A stretch of 64,000 bases of DNA from JAGQKC01 sp965223675 (GTDB lineage Bacteria; Nitrospirota; Nitrospiria; Nitrospirales; UBA8639), in assembly GCA_965223675.1 (NCBI GenBank), contig OZ245013.1, forward strand, positions 2,666,001 to 2,730,000, given 5' to 3'. This document shows, piece after piece, positions 53,800 to 63,526 of this stretch (positions within the stretch are counted from its first letter, which is position 1; every line of letters begins with the position of its first letter). The position numbers and the translations under genes were made by a program. A model generated the notes under the pieces. That model was not told where the DNA came from. It searched no databases and saw nothing but the letters and a program-made list of their open reading frames with translations.

Positions 53800-54595
53800 G
53801 GAATCCGTACATCATAATTTCAGATCGTCTTCGTATTAGCCTCCTGTGTTCATCGAAATACTACAAAGATATTTCTTTAACAAGAGACTTACAAGGGCAA
53901 TGTTTTTCTTACTTGCAAGTGCGAATGACGCATCGCAAGCAATGAAGTGAAATTCGATAGTCGTCCCACCTTCTGAGCCTCCACATCCACTCCCAGGTTA
54001 CCAAGACAAAGTGAAGACAAATGTTTCAGGAGAGCAAATTTCGTGAAACCCACCATTACCGTGGTCAGTAGCGGAAATCATACGGGTTTTCATTAGTCTT
54101 CTGATACATCGAATTCCATATTCTAAAAACGCCACACGATGTGTTTTGGACCTCACGTGGCTGTTTACAATTGCTAACCATAAACTTTGGCCTCAGAGAG
54201 TAGACAATCGGACTGGCCTTCACGAAAAACCACCAACGCTTCATTTTGGATGCCAAGAAGAGCTGCCCAAGATACACAAGGCATTTTCCTCCAAAACTTG
54301 ACAAGTGCGCATTGAAAAGTATGCTGAAACATGACGACCGATGGCTTCACAAAATTTATTGACCTAGGTAAACTACGCAGGTGAAAAATGAAGCCGAATA
54401 CGTCATGGAGAAGAAGAAATTATAAGAGAACGTCTTTGTGAAACGATGGGTCTCAAAAGTACGTCGAACTACAGCCACATATCATTTTACTTCCAATCAG
54501 CACCGGTCTAGACCCAAAAAGCTCTGTCGTTCTTGTAATCCTCAGCTCATACTGACCCAATGAATAGGGTCGCGATAATACGAAGGAGTGTTCGG
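53800..54595. other. Intergenic region, no recognised feature
   Basis: About 800 bases. Short minus-strand frames (for example 54065-54304) have no ribosome binding site and no recognisable family. I see no repeat of the families found elsewhere. A promoter for the cytochrome lipoprotein is presumably near its end. Confidence 0.35.
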
Positions 54596-56059
54596 ATGTA
54601 CAAACAGGGAATGTTCAGGCTGCTTATGAGCTCACTGAGTTTCATAGTACTGCTGTATGCCTGTTCGACTCTCCAGACTACAAACACTCCAGAACAAGAA
54701 CCGGCTACTGTGGAAATTGACAAAAAATTGCGTTTTCTCACTCCGTCCGGGGAAGATGTCACAGTCTTTCCAGGGGCCTATGAGGTGGTAGCAGAAAAAT
54801 TTGGTGTGCGATTAATTGCGGAGGAAGGTCTTAGTGAAGAGTCAATGCTTATCGAAGCCAACGCTATTGATCATCAAGAAACGGTGAGCAACCCAACTGC
54901 ATTGCTGATCTCAAAGAAGAAAGATGATCGAGTCCTAACACTACTTCTCCCGAATGGCAAAAGATGGGAAGCATGGGGAACTCAAAGCGAGAGACACTCG
55001 TCTACCGCTCAACGTCTTCCCCTGTCAAGTACGCTCATACGGCGCTATCTCGACAGTGAGGACCAAGCCAAGTTAATCTTGCCGCAACTCTCCTTATCCA
55101 CAGTCTCTGTTAAGTACGAGGGGTCCAAAAAAGTCTACAAAGGGAAAAAGTTTAAATCTACGTGGCGACTCCCAGTTAATGATACGCTCAATTCTGGAAC
55201 CTTTACCTTCACATGGGGAGGATATTGGGACGAGTCAGCCCTGAAACCAGCGTTCATGCCCAGTAGGGTTCTAGACTTTCAAAATCTCGTCAAGAAGAAA
55301 CAATGCTGCATTAAACTGACGATCAATGGCAAAGGAGTCAAGTTATCCCGATTGAAATTCGGTCGACGTGGCACTCTACTGACTAGAGTAAAACTTGGCA
55401 ATGTGAGAGCCAAAACATGGCCGAAAACCGTGAAAGTCATCGTCACCAAGGGGGAAAAAACATGGGAATCGGACACTACTAAAATATATGCTCAACCCAT
55501 CAGTTATTATGAAACAAAACTTCACCCAATTTTTTCGCATCAACGATGTACAAACTGCCATTCGCTGGGAAGCCATGACAAGATTGTTGAGATGCATCAA
55601 TATCGCCTTGGCATAGAAAATTACCCATATAAATACGATGAAGAGGCCAGACCTCAAAATCCAACGTTTTGTGTCACGTGTCACAATGCTCCAAACTTAC
55701 AGAAGAAATGGGCTTCTCCATTTGCCGCGCAAGGCATTGACTGGGAAGGCTGGGATCCTCGAAGCGTCTGCCGTAAAATCACAGGACCATTTACGAATAA
55801 AGACGGAAAAGTCGAACCGCCATTCGATCATGACAGATTTGACGAGCACTTTCATCAGGATCCCCTACTCCTCTGGGCTGTAACCGATGGACGCACTCCT
55901 CTTGGCAAGAAATTGGAAGTTCCACTTCCAAAAGGCTTGAATATCTGGTTCAGTAAAGTGGACCCCTGGGTAGACGCCGAGACACCATGCCCGACCGACG
56001 CGACTTACTTTCAGCGGGATAGGAGCACTGTGCAGGAAAAGTTTTTTCCTCGGCGATGA
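54596..56059 (+). CDS. Diheme cytochrome c-like lipoprotein
   Basis: 487 residues. The signal ends in IVLLYAC, a good lipobox, so it is an exported lipoprotein. The first 300 residues are beta-rich with no recognised domain (FLTPSGEDVTVFPGAYEVVAEKFG, then a Lys-rich middle). The C-terminal third carries two CxxCH heme sites, CTNCH and CVTCH, separated by about 40 residues, with further His residues that could be distal ligands. An electron-transfer role at the cell envelope follows from this. No other cytochrome or oxidase genes are adjacent. GAAGGAG supports ATG 54596; the frame opens at 54560. Confidence 0.8.
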   Translation: MYKQGMFRLLMSSLSFIVLLYACSTLQTTNTPEQEPATVEIDKKLRFLTPSGEDVTVFPGAYEVVAEKFGVRLIAEEGLSEESMLIEANAIDHQETVSNPTALLISKKKDDRVLTLLLPNGKRWEAWGTQSERHSSTAQRLPLSSTLIRRYLDSEDQAKLILPQLSLSTVSVKYEGSKKVYKGKKFKSTWRLPVNDTLNSGTFTFTWGGYWDESALKPAFMPSRVLDFQNLVKKKQCCIKLTINGKGVKLSRLKFGRRGTLLTRVKLGNVRAKTWPKTVKVIVTKGEKTWESDTTKIYAQPISYYETKLHPIFSHQRCTNCHSLGSHDKIVEMHQYRLGIENYPYKYDEEARPQNPTFCVTCHNAPNLQKKWASPFAAQGIDWEGWDPRSVCRKITGPFTNKDGKVEPPFDHDRFDEHFHQDPLLLWAVTDGRTPLGKKLEVPLPKGLNIWFSKVDPWVDAETPCPTDATYFQRDRSTVQEKFFPRR

Positions 56060-56184
56060 GAAAGCAGGTAGGGCATTTCTTTGAAAGACCGACGCACCCG
56101 CGCAACACACCGTTGGTTGCAACTATACAATAACCTTCATTCGCAATATTGTGAACAGTATGGATGAAGCTTTATGCCTAAAGC

Positions 56185-58308
56185 TTAGCTTTGATGGGGA
56201 ACAAAGATAAAGTCGCCAAGACTTTCATGCCCCGCAAATTGGATAGGCCAATAGGTCGGAACCTGCTCCATTTTATATTGGTCAGCAGCCTTTACGACTC
56301 TGGTGCGAATGGCTAAGAAGAGGCGTTCCGTTTCGATGATTGCTTGATTCTCACCTAACACGTCTAACAATGCCCCAGTAAACACAGAATGTCCATCTTC
56401 ACCGACATCTAAAACCGGATGTTCTCCTCCAGATGTAAGCGCAGTGCGAACTCGCTTTTTTGCAACCGTTTTTAACATCTTCATTCGTGCATCGTCAGAA
56501 AGCCCTGGACGCAATTTCGCCAAACTCGATCTCGTTAACTTTCCAGCAAAACAGGAATCAGCAATGACGAGAACGTGTTTGGCGGACATCAATTCCAGAA
56601 GATCCGTAATATTGGGGGTCAGAATCCACTGAGACGTATCATCGATTTCAGCATCGATGGGAATCCAGTAGCCACGATCGATATCGGATTCCAAATGTCC
56701 GTGCCCTGCATAGTAGACCAGCAGGTTGTCATTCTCCTTGAGGCTTTTCCTAAAATTATTTAGCGCCTTTAGGATTTCGCGACGTGTGGCGTCTTTGAGA
56801 AACGTCACCATGAACCCGTACTGAGCTTCAAGAACATTCGCGACTGCCTGGGCATCCGAAACGGCATTTCGCAAGGGATTCCAATGTTGATATCGATCAT
56901 TGCCAATCACCAAAGCGTAGTAATTTCCAAACACGGCCATATCTTCATCTGCCATCGGCTGTGCCCTGACCACCGTCTTGCCAGCAACAAGCATGAGTTT
57001 TTTGGTCGCACGTTTATCCTGGATATCGACTGCAAGAATTTGCACAGGAAATGTGTCTTGAGCCGCACGCAGCGGCGGGAAATCCATTGTAAAAATTCCT
57101 TGATCATCCACCTGAACCACATGTCCGTTGATCGTCAGTGCTCGTAATCCTGCGGGAGCAATAACACGGCCTGAAATGTGCCGTGACACGCCTACAGGCG
57201 CAGGAATACTTGGGACTCGACCGACGACTGAAATTCCTCTTGAGGGAGGTAGAAGTGGATCGATCAACTCAATGATGGGCCCTTCAAAGCCCAAGTCAAC
57301 ACTAGGAGTGCTTTCCAGCTCTTGGGTCCGTTGAGCAACCTCCTCTTCTAAAGAGGCAATATGCTGATGAAGCTGTTTGACCTCTTGCTCTCGCTGACTT
57401 ACCAAGGCCTGTTGACTCTCGACTTTCATTCTTAGAGCTTTCAACTCTCGATTGAGTTGTTCACTGGTATCTTGTTTGGCCTGCTTGGTATTAAGCTGTT
57501 GCTCTAGTCTGTCATATCGAGTTTGGAGTGAGAGTAACTTCTTCTGCTCTGTCTCTGCCTCAGATGATCGCTGATGAAGTTGATTTCGCAATTGAGTGAG
57601 TTCCTTCGAAATCTCATTGATATGTGCTTGTAGTCGATGAATCTCTTGTTCTCTTTCATGGACAGTCTGCTCTAACTGTTGAATGCGGCTACTGGCTTTG
57701 ACGTTCATCAGCATAGACAAACTTGATTCCTCCAACCCAGATGCCTCCGCGTACCATTTAAACGCGGTCGATGCGCTTTTGGTCACTCCCAGCCCTTGTT
57801 CATATAGCCGCCCAAGGTTCATCGCCGCTTGGTGATGTCCCTGTTCAGCAGCTTTCTGGTACCAGACACCCGCCAGGGCATAATCTGGCTTTCCCCTTGG
57901 GCCTTTTTCATATATCGTACCGACATAATATTGAGCTTGTGCATCTCCATCTTGCGCAGCATCTAGCCACAATTTGAGTGAAGTCTGATAGTCTGCGCGG
58001 TCTGCAAGCGTATATTCCCCACCGCGAATGGCACAGTCTTCTGCCGTCGTTCGAGTCGGTCGACGAGCTGTGACAAATGTCACATGTGTCCCAAGACGTC
58101 GTATTTGTCCGGGGAGTAGACAGTCTATGGTCACATAAGCATCGGCACCATTTTCTGGCTCAAGAGCGGATAATCCTTGTCCCTCTTTATCAGTAAAGGT
58201 ATCTTGCTCTGGCTGGGTCATACACCCCAGAACCAGTCCCATACTCAACACAACCCAGAGTGGACTGGTAAAGATTCTTTTGCTATGGAGACGCTCGGCG
58301 TCGTTCAT
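56185..58308 (-). CDS. Caspase-like (peptidase C14) lipoprotein
   Basis: 707 residues. A signal ending MGLVLGC gives a lipidated Cys at 29. SEL1/TPR-like repeats at about 115-190 (AQAQYYVGTIYEKG, AAMNLGRLYEQGLGV) and a long coiled coil at about 207-335 follow. A beta domain at about 345-450 leads to the caspase fold at about 455-690, where the catalytic dyad is His536 (YYAGHGH) and Cys586 (ADSCFAG). All parts are intact. Such metacaspase-like proteins cut after basic or acidic residues; here the anchored, multi-module form suggests protein-complex control in the envelope. Convergent with the cytochrome gene, 126 bases apart. Confidence 0.88.
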   Translation of the reverse strand: MNDAERLHSKRIFTSPLWVVLSMGLVLGCMTQPEQDTFTDKEGQGLSALEPENGADAYVTIDCLLPGQIRRLGTHVTFVTARRPTRTTAEDCAIRGGEYTLADRADYQTSLKLWLDAAQDGDAQAQYYVGTIYEKGPRGKPDYALAGVWYQKAAEQGHHQAAMNLGRLYEQGLGVTKSASTAFKWYAEASGLEESSLSMLMNVKASSRIQQLEQTVHEREQEIHRLQAHINEISKELTQLRNQLHQRSSEAETEQKKLLSLQTRYDRLEQQLNTKQAKQDTSEQLNRELKALRMKVESQQALVSQREQEVKQLHQHIASLEEEVAQRTQELESTPSVDLGFEGPIIELIDPLLPPSRGISVVGRVPSIPAPVGVSRHISGRVIAPAGLRALTINGHVVQVDDQGIFTMDFPPLRAAQDTFPVQILAVDIQDKRATKKLMLVAGKTVVRAQPMADEDMAVFGNYYALVIGNDRYQHWNPLRNAVSDAQAVANVLEAQYGFMVTFLKDATRREILKALNNFRKSLKENDNLLVYYAGHGHLESDIDRGYWIPIDAEIDDTSQWILTPNITDLLELMSAKHVLVIADSCFAGKLTRSSLAKLRPGLSDDARMKMLKTVAKKRVRTALTSGGEHPVLDVGEDGHSVFTGALLDVLGENQAIIETERLFLAIRTRVVKAADQYKMEQVPTYWPIQFAGHESLGDFIFVPHQS

Positions 58309-58480
58309 ACAAAGGTCCCTTATGTATATAAGGTCAATAGTCTACTCCTTACTCACAAGTCGATCAATACATGTACGGATGACACATTGCTCACATTGCT
58401 AAAGAATAGCAAACACTTTATAGTATTTTCGCTTCATTCCAATTTATTGATGTGCTTAAACACCTATAAAGGAGGTGGTT

Positions 58481-59764
58481 ATGGGTATTCCAAGCACTAT
58501 TTTTATCAGTAATGATTTATGGCAAGTAAGTAGATCTTCCATTTCAATCTACTGTAATTTGTTAAAAACACGACATTCTAGCATTGCCCTTCTCGTGTTG
58601 ACTTTTCTTCCCATAAGCCTTTGGCTTCCGCCGCAGACAGTGAATGCCCAAACTTTAGACCAAGCGGTGCAGGCTCAACTTGATCTGGATTGTGTTGGAT
58701 TAACGGGAGGTGGATCAGCTGCGGGCTTAAGTGCTGAATTGAATTCCATTTGTGCCGGCTCCAATAGCTCCGGAGCTGGAACCTCATCCGGTGGCGCAAC
58801 CGGGTCGGCCCAATCTTTAGGCGCAACGGTCGAAAATCGACGCCAAGATCGTCTTGAAGGAAAAGAACCCGGAAATCAGGCGACCTTCAATTTGGGGAAA
58901 GGGCTGGGCCTTTTTATGACTGGTAATGTGGAAGCTTTGAACAGAGATAGAACAACGTTCGCCGATGGCTTTGATTCCACAGTGTTAGGTGCCACAGTCG
59001 GTGCAGATTACAGATTCACCGATAATTTGTTATTCGGAGTTGCAGGCAATTATTCTAATCGAGATGGCGACTTTGACGGAGGTGGCGATTTCTCGACCAA
59101 TTCTTATGGGGTCCTTGCGTATGGATCCATCATGCCCATACCAGCGATGTTCCTGGATGTGAGTGTGGGCTATACCAGACACAATTATCTTTTAGAAAGG
59201 CCAGTTGGCTATTCCGAACTCGGAAGTGGAGATACAATTAGTGGGAGAGCATCCAGTAATTCTAACGGAAACGAGTTTATCATCCGAGCCGTCGCGGGCT
59301 ACGACCATGCCATAGGAAATTTCACAATCGGGCCGAGAATCGGCGTGAATTATTCTACATTGACAATTGACGATTATGACGAAGATGGCGGGGGGGGATT
59401 GGCATTATCCTACGATGATCAGACGGTTCACTCCTTTCAGAGCACTGTTGGTCTACAGGCAACCATGGCAATAAATACCTCTTATGGCGTATGGGTCCCG
59501 CAGGCTACGGCTGACTTTATCCATGAGTATGAGAATGATCAACGATTTATTACTGTGCAATTTGCCGGAGATGGGCGTGCAACTCCAACAAAGTTTACAT
59601 TCCAAAACGACAAACCTGATCGGAATTTTTTCAATCTTGGCATTGGCACCGTCTTGATTCTTTCAAACGGCATTCAACCTTTTATCAATTTCCGTGCCAT
59701 GGCTGGCAACAACCAGTTTGACAACTATGCCGGAACAATCGGAGTCAGGATTGAAGGGAGTTAA
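58481..59764 (+). CDS. Autotransporter beta-barrel outer membrane protein
   Basis: 427 residues. A long signal region (LLVLTFLPISLWLPPQTVNAQ) precedes a short Gly/Ser-rich passenger or linker (about 75-120), then an autotransporter-type barrel: NLGKGLGLFMTGN, TVGADYRFTDNLLFGVAGNYS, YGVLAYGS and later YDHAIGNFTIGPRIGVNYST, ending in a C-terminal beta-signal (IGVRIEG). Nearly all of the protein is barrel, so it may work as a surface protein rather than exporting a large passenger. AAAGGAGG is ideally placed before ATG 58481. Confidence 0.87.
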   Translation: MGIPSTIFISNDLWQVSRSSISIYCNLLKTRHSSIALLVLTFLPISLWLPPQTVNAQTLDQAVQAQLDLDCVGLTGGGSAAGLSAELNSICAGSNSSGAGTSSGGATGSAQSLGATVENRRQDRLEGKEPGNQATFNLGKGLGLFMTGNVEALNRDRTTFADGFDSTVLGATVGADYRFTDNLLFGVAGNYSNRDGDFDGGGDFSTNSYGVLAYGSIMPIPAMFLDVSVGYTRHNYLLERPVGYSELGSGDTISGRASSNSNGNEFIIRAVAGYDHAIGNFTIGPRIGVNYSTLTIDDYDEDGGGGLALSYDDQTVHSFQSTVGLQATMAINTSYGVWVPQATADFIHEYENDQRFITVQFAGDGRATPTKFTFQNDKPDRNFFNLGIGTVLILSNGIQPFINFRAMAGNNQFDNYAGTIGVRIEGS

Positions 59765-59861
59765 AGCACTCAGCCGGATCACGTAATAGTCTTGAGCAAG
59801 TTGAACCTGGATTTGAACCTCGTTTGAGTAACATTCATTCTACAATCACCATAACTTACTT

Positions 59862-59897
59862 AAAGGATAGGAAGGTTCTTCCGCCTTCCTATCCTTT
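59862..59897 (+). terminator. Factor-independent terminator
   Basis: Perfect 14-bp arms AAAGGATAGGAAGG / CCTTCCTATCCTTT with an eight-base loop, followed by TTGAATTTCC. It closes the autotransporter gene about 100 bases after its stop and may serve both strands. Confidence 0.75.
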
Positions 59898-59994
59898 TGA
59901 ATTTCCACATTCCGGCTTTTAAAACTCCCGGAAGAAGTTTTTTCTAGTTATCCCACTACTTTCAATACGTCAGAGAGACGTCTTTTCTTTAACA

Positions 59995-60798
59995 TTACGG
60001 TGAGGCCCGATCCAGACGATTTTCCAGTCGTTTTAAAGCTTTTTGCGTATCACGAAGATCTTTGAGGATCTGTTCTTGGGTGACGGGAGCCTCAAGCTCT
60101 CGCAACCGCTCAGCTTTCGCTTCATCGAGATTATTAATGACGACAGCAATAAAAAGATTAACCACAACAAACGTGCCTAGCACGACAAAACTCACGAAAA
60201 ACATCCAAGCATATGGATGAAATTCCATAGCCTTGTACATCACATCTGTCCAGTCCTCTAAGGTAACCACTCGAAACAAGGTCAACAAGGAGATTCCCAG
60301 AGACCGCCAGTGAGTGGGGTCATGCTCATGAAACAACTGGTATCCAGTAATGGCATAGATATAAAAAATGACACCCATGAGCGTCATGACATGAATCATA
60401 CTGGGGATAGAACGAACCAAGGTAGACACGATAAGTCGGAGTTCCGGAATCGTGGAGATTAATCTGACGACTCTGAGGAGGCGCGCTAATCGCGCGATCA
60501 TGGCAAATTCCCCAGTGGCGGGAATCAAGGAAAACACAATCACCGAAAAATCAAAGATATTCCATCCATCCTGAAAATAGCGACTTACATGCGGTGCCAG
60601 AGCCATCATCTTGAGTGCGGCTTCAAGAATAAAGACGGCGAGAATGAGGTGATTCATGAAATGAAATACGTCTCCATACTGCGCAACGAGATCTGTAGAG
60701 GTTTCCATCCCAAGGATCACCCCATTGACAAGTATTAATGCGATAATCAGATGCTCAAATACGGTAGTGCTGACAATACGTTGTGCAAATTGTTTCAT
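59995..60798 (-). CDS. Bacterial voltage-gated cation channel (BacNav/CavAb type)
   Basis: 267-residue six-helix ion channel subunit that forms a tetramer. S1-S3 are hydrophobic (FEHLIIALILVNGVILG, FHFMNHLILAVFILEAAL, WNIFDFSVIVFSL). S4 carries four regularly spaced arginines (R103, R106, R109, R112). The pore loop is TLFRVVTLEDWTDVMY; its filter TLEDWTD (179-185) differs from the Na-selective TLESWSM by acidic residues at 182 and 185. The S6 helix is followed by a C-terminal coiled coil (EQILKDLRDTQKALKRLENRL). An inner-membrane channel; the filter suggests Ca2+ as well as Na+. Confidence 0.9.
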   Translation of the reverse strand: MKQFAQRIVSTTVFEHLIIALILVNGVILGMETSTDLVAQYGDVFHFMNHLILAVFILEAALKMMALAPHVSRYFQDGWNIFDFSVIVFSLIPATGEFAMIARLARLLRVVRLISTIPELRLIVSTLVRSIPSMIHVMTLMGVIFYIYAITGYQLFHEHDPTHWRSLGISLLTLFRVVTLEDWTDVMYKAMEFHPYAWMFFVSFVVLGTFVVVNLFIAVVINNLDEAKAERLRELEAPVTQEQILKDLRDTQKALKRLENRLDRASP

Positions 60799-61088
60799 AG
60801 GTTTCGACTCACGGTTGAAGTTTTTCCAACCCTGAAAATACTGAAATTCGAGTAAAGAAATCTAGCAGGAAGTTAAAAAATATGTTTGTACTAGAAGGTA
60901 TGATAAGAAAAGTACGAAAGGATAGATCGAATGAGCCGTAATGAATTGAAGATCATCCGTGATATGTCCTTAGCATGAGAAAATTGATGAACGACAAGAC
61001 CGCACTCATCCAGTTATAGCTGAGGCGCATCATGCAAAACGGCTCAGAACACTTGGCCATTCAAGGCATAAAAGTACATGAAGAACAC

Positions 61089-61535
61089 TTAGAAATAAGA
61101 AGACTGAAGATAGCCACGCAGCACATCTCGTCGAGCGACGATTCCGATCAGCTTTCCTGCGGAATCAATCACAGGCACGCGAATGAGATGGTTATTGTGA
61201 AGGACGTCAATCACCGTCAGCACATCGGTATCTTTTGTGACAGATATGGGGTTCGATGTCATAACTTCACCTGCTGTGATATCTGCCAGTCTTCGCCCTT
61301 TCCGAACAGCGTTCAAGAGGTCAAACTCAGAAACGATGCCTAGTAATCGATCAGACTCATCTATGATCGGAACGGATCCAAATCCTTCCATCATCAGAGA
61401 GGCCACAATCTCAGCCTTCGCATCTTTAGCTTCAGATTGCACATCTTCTTCCATGATTGACCCAACGGTCATATGGCCAAATTTGCTCTCCCGAAGGGCG
61501 GTCCGACCTTCTTTATCAAATGACACCGTTGCCAT
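61089..61535 (-). CDS. CBS domain-pair protein
   Basis: 148 residues after choosing ATG 61535, which has GGGGGAT before it. Two CBS motifs are visible: VGSIMEEDVQSEAKDAKAEIVASLMMEGFGSVPIIDESDRLLGIVSEFDLL, quoted in part, then VMTSNPISVTKDTDVLTVIDVLHNNHLIRVPVIDSAGKLIGIVARRD. Together they form a Bateman module that senses adenine nucleotides or other ligands. No effector domain is fused. It lies between the channel and ftcD genes, with unknown partner. Confidence 0.9.
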   Translation of the reverse strand: MATVSFDKEGRTALRESKFGHMTVGSIMEEDVQSEAKDAKAEIVASLMMEGFGSVPIIDESDRLLGIVSEFDLLNAVRKGRRLADITAGEVMTSNPISVTKDTDVLTVIDVLHNNHLIRVPVIDSAGKLIGIVARRDVLRGYLQSSYF

Positions 61536-61587
61536 AGTATCCCCCATTTATCAAAAAGATAAAAAATTTTGGTCCGCATGTAATACA

Positions 61588-62499
61588 TTACACGAGGCCA
61601 GTCTGGGCTAACCGAGTTTCTAAGATTTGGTCGGGATTCCAGCGCTTAAACTTAAGGGGGGCAATCCATTCCGGAAGAATAGCGGCTTGGGGAGCGAGGC
61701 CGACGAGTTCACTTTCTTCAATATCGATCCCGTACTGTTGCGTGTGTTGTTGAATAGCACAATACACATCATTGAGAGAGGTTTGTCGATAATTTGTGAG
61801 GTTCATAGAAACTTGTGTCAATCCACGGGTCTTCAACGCCACCCCCATGGCCTTAATTGCCGGGAACCCACCTCCTGAAGCTCGAATGGTCTTGGCAATC
61901 GCCTGTGCGATCTCCAAATCATTCGTCTGAAGCACCACGTTATAGGCAATGAGGAAATTTCTTGCTCCCACAGCTACGGCCCCCGCCGTCGGATGCAGCT
62001 TTGAGGGGCCAAAGTCTGGCCTCCAGTTCAGATCGGAGGCTATTCGCTTCGATAACCCTTTCCGGCCACCTCGTCGTATCAGTTCTAACTGTCGCCACGG
62101 CATACGAGATGAGGCTTCTGCATACAAAAACACCGGCATTTCTAATTCTGAACCTATCCTCTTTCCCAACTGCTGAGCCATGGTGATGCAATCATCCATC
62201 GTGACGCCCTGGAGTGGAATAAAAGGAATCACATCTACCGCACCAACCCGAGGATGAACTCCTCGATGTTCGGACAAATCAATCAATTGTGCAGCAAGAC
62301 AAACAAGTTGATAAGCCGCTTCCAGCATTGCCTCGGGACTACCACCTATCGTGAACACGGTACGGTGATGATCCGGATCAACATGCCGATCGAGTAATAC
62401 AACATCGTCAACACCACGTACGACATCTGCCAAAGCATCAATCACGCCTCGATCACGTCCCTCACTTATGTTTGGCACACACTCAACAATATTTTTCAT
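61588..62499 (-). CDS. ftcD: Glutamate formimidoyltransferase
   Basis: Transfers the formimino or formyl group between glutamate derivatives and tetrahydrofolate, feeding histidine breakdown or one-carbon metabolism. 303 residues covering both subdomains: NIVECVPNISEGRDRGVIDALAD, the HVDPDHHRTVFTIGG catalytic region, DLSEHRGVHPRVGAVDVIPFIPL and LVGLAPQAAIL. The cyclodeaminase half is absent, as in most bacterial forms. ATG 62499 is chosen because MKNIVECVPN is the family start; the frame opens at 62598. GGATAG lies before it. No hut genes are next to it. Confidence 0.9.
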   Translation of the reverse strand: MKNIVECVPNISEGRDRGVIDALADVVRGVDDVVLLDRHVDPDHHRTVFTIGGSPEAMLEAAYQLVCLAAQLIDLSEHRGVHPRVGAVDVIPFIPLQGVTMDDCITMAQQLGKRIGSELEMPVFLYAEASSRMPWRQLELIRRGGRKGLSKRIASDLNWRPDFGPSKLHPTAGAVAVGARNFLIAYNVVLQTNDLEIAQAIAKTIRASGGGFPAIKAMGVALKTRGLTQVSMNLTNYRQTSLNDVYCAIQQHTQQYGIDIEESELVGLAPQAAILPEWIAPLKFKRWNPDQILETRLAQTGLV

Positions 62500-62671
62500 C
62501 GCTATCCGTATGTTTGGGTTACCTTCTTTTAGACTCACGATGACTGAAGAGAAGAACTGAGCAGGGATCTCTTTTCTTGACACCGAAAAAAACACCATAC
62601 TATAGTCTTTATAAGGATGACGAATACACTCAAGATTAAAAATAACTCCTATTTATCGAGGTAGGTGAACT

Positions 62672-63202
62672 ATGAATACGACTCAACTCGAGCCCACAGC
62701 CACTCTTGCTGAGCTACAAGAGAAAAAACCGGACAGTGTCACGATCGTCTGTCTCAGCGGAGACATGGATAAAGCCATGGCCGCGTTCATTATCGCTACC
62801 GGGGCGGCAGCCATGGGCATGAAAGTGACGATGTTCTTCACATTCTGGGGCTTGAATATTATTCGCAAGCCTGGCTCGACGAGTTCGGCCAAAGACTGGA
62901 TGCGGAAGGCTTTTGGGTGGATCAATAAAGGTGGAACCGAAACCTTACCGTTGTCCCGTTTTCACTTTGGCGGCCTGGGTACGAATATGATGAAGAAAGT
63001 CATGAAGAACAATCGCATGCCAGGCATCGCCGAACTGTTGGAGACTGCACAAGATCTTGGCGTCAAGATGATTGCCTGCACGACCACCTTGGGAATGATG
63101 GGTATTTCAAAAGACACATTGATTGATGGAGTTGACCAGTTAGCCGGCGTCTCCACATACCTTGCTGAAGCCAAAAATGGCTCAGTGAATCTGTTCATTT
63201 AA
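62672..63202 (+). CDS. DsrE/DsrF/DrsH-like family protein
   Basis: 176-residue protein with a DsrE-type alpha/beta fold: VTIVCLSGDMDKAMAAFIIATGAAAMGMKVTMFFTFWGL is the family start, and GVKMIACTTTLGMMG holds a Cys at the expected active-site region. Proteins of this group carry sulfur in relay with TusA, and in sulfur and nitrite oxidisers they accompany Dsr or rhodanese systems. It starts an operon with TusA (17 bases). GAGGTAGG precedes the ATG. Confidence 0.9.
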   Translation: MNTTQLEPTATLAELQEKKPDSVTIVCLSGDMDKAMAAFIIATGAAAMGMKVTMFFTFWGLNIIRKPGSTSSAKDWMRKAFGWINKGGTETLPLSRFHFGGLGTNMMKKVMKNNRMPGIAELLETAQDLGVKMIACTTTLGMMGISKDTLIDGVDQLAGVSTYLAEAKNGSVNLFI

Positions 63203-63219
63203 CGTTTGAGGATTGACCT

Positions 63220-63468
63220 ATGATAGAAGCCGATGTCAAACTCGATACGCTTGGATACTTTTGTCCCATGCCCATTATCATGACGTCTAAAAAAATCAAG
63301 GAACTTGTGCCGGGTCAAGTTCTAGAAGTGGCGTCCGATGACGAGGGCATCAAAAAAGATATGCCAGCCTGGTGTGAAACGACGGGTCATGAATGGGTTG
63401 GGTTAGAAGAAGCGGATGAAAACTCCGTCCACGTCTATAAAGCCTACGTCAAAAAAGCTGGCGGGTAA
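63220..63468 (+). CDS. tusA: TusA-family sulfur carrier
   Basis: 82-residue sulfurtransferase. The signature LDTLGYFCPMPIIMTSKKIKEL contains the active Cys in the CPMP motif, followed by VLEVASDDEGIKKDMPAWCETTGHEW. It passes persulfide sulfur to partners such as the DsrE-like protein encoded directly upstream, or to tRNA thiolation. It is the last gene of the two-gene operon, closed by a terminator. Confidence 0.93.
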   Translation: MIEADVKLDTLGYFCPMPIIMTSKKIKELVPGQVLEVASDDEGIKKDMPAWCETTGHEWVGLEEADENSVHVYKAYVKKAGG

Positions 63469-63493
63469 AGCACTTACAACTAGTAAAGCTTGA

Positions 63494-63526
63494 GCCGACG
63501 ATGGTAATGCCATCGTCGGCTTTTTT
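63494..63526 (+). terminator. Factor-independent terminator
   Basis: Perfect 11-bp arms GCCGACGATGG / CCATCGTCGGC, five-base loop, then TTTTTT, 25 bases after the tusA stop. Confidence 0.92.

Noticed and set aside
54065..54304. 79-codon minus-strand frame
   Set aside because: Isolated, no ribosome binding site, composition rich in Trp, Phe and Cys without pattern.
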